From assembly GCA_020438245.1 (NCBI GenBank), contig JAGQUY010000356.1, forward strand, positions 1-5,930: a stretch of 5,930 nt of DNA, written 5' to 3'. A program made the position numbers and the translations under genes. The notes below the pieces were generated by a model. The model saw only the letters and a program-made list of their open reading frames with translations, did no database searches and was not told the origin of the DNA. Source of the DNA: Bacteroidota bacterium. Its GTDB lineage: Bacteria > CLD3 > SB21. Of this stretch, positions 5,717 through 5,930 are shown in pieces; position 1 is the stretch's first letter; each line of letters begins with the position of its first letter.

Positions 5717-5930
5717 TTACACCGGCAGGTGATTTGGGCGCAAGAGGTCATTGACGGTTTTGACTGGATTAAATGTTACTTGAGGAACTTCCACAAATAG
5801 CGTGATCCAGTCGGCCATCCCGCCATTCCAAAGTCCTGGTAATTCCAAAGCTTTCAATTTCCTGCCGTTCTTGTGTTTGAGGGATATGAAGCAAGCATCT
5901 TGGTTGGCGTATCGCTGCAAGTCAAACGCA
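5717..5930 (-). CDS. C-terminal end of a DUF4301-like protein (5' end beyond the window)
   Basis: The frame is open from the window edge to a TAA at 5719-5717, giving 70 complete codons beginning AFDLQRYANQDACFI. The late segments LKALELPGLWNGGMADW and VEVPQVTFNPVKTVNDLLRP resemble what I recall of the C-terminus of DUF4301 proteins, a family of about 500 residues, common in Bacteroidetes and related phyla and with no established function. The assignment rests on memory of that tail, not on an alignment. A TTG within the frame (5920) is not a credible start, since the frame continues through it to the edge and the homologous region is clearly internal. It is followed by 63 bases and then the small membrane gene; no terminator is evident between them. 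Confidence 0.72.
   Translation of the reverse strand, partial: AFDLQRYANQDACFISLKHKNGRKLKALELPGLWNGGMADWITLFVEVPQVTFNPVKTVNDLLRPNHLPV

Noticed and set aside
5505..5732. A plus-strand open frame opposite the small membrane gene
   Set aside because: It lacks a ribosome binding site and looks like the complement of hydrophobic codons; the minus-strand frame has the better start.

Overview
All seven supportable genes lie on the minus strand, so transcription runs from high to low coordinates. Base composition is middling (roughly 45-48% GC by eye) and there is no sign of mobile DNA, CRISPR, tRNA or rRNA. The gene content is a BatB-like VWA protein, a lipoprotein of the bacterial glutaminyl-cyclase/M28 type, FolE2, RNase G and a DUF4301-like C-terminus. 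This fits the Fibrobacteres-Chlorobi-Bacteroidetes (FCB) assemblage or a related candidate phylum. That placement is an inference from family distribution; no phylogenetic marker in the window settles it.

Layout in transcription order. (1) 5930-5717: the C-terminal 70 residues of a protein that begins outside the window and resembles DUF4301. (2) 5653-5489: a 54-residue membrane protein with a good Shine-Dalgarno sequence and a possible terminator hairpin across its stop. (3) 5488-5064: a 425-base non-coding stretch with a candidate promoter, a palindrome near the presumed transcription start, two inverted repeats, and a hairpin that contains the ribosome binding site of the next gene. (4) 5063-972: a tight cluster of rng (RNase G), a radical SAM protein of unknown substrate, folE2 (GTP cyclohydrolase type IB/FolE2) and an M28/glutaminyl-cyclase-like lipoprotein. 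Gaps are 2 and 8 bases, followed by a 4-base overlap. (5) After 62 bases, a VWA-domain membrane protein (BatA/BatB type) that runs off the low end of the window.

How they fit together: the spacing from rng to the M28 gene strongly suggests one transcript with translational coupling. Only rng and folE2 in this cluster have clear Shine-Dalgarno sequences. The functions are housekeeping ones (RNA processing, pterin synthesis, envelope peptide processing) and do not form an obvious single pathway. The most distinctive region is the long, structured rng leader, which is a reasonable candidate for post-transcriptional control of the RNase. I do not see a convincing new defence, mobile or biosynthetic system here.
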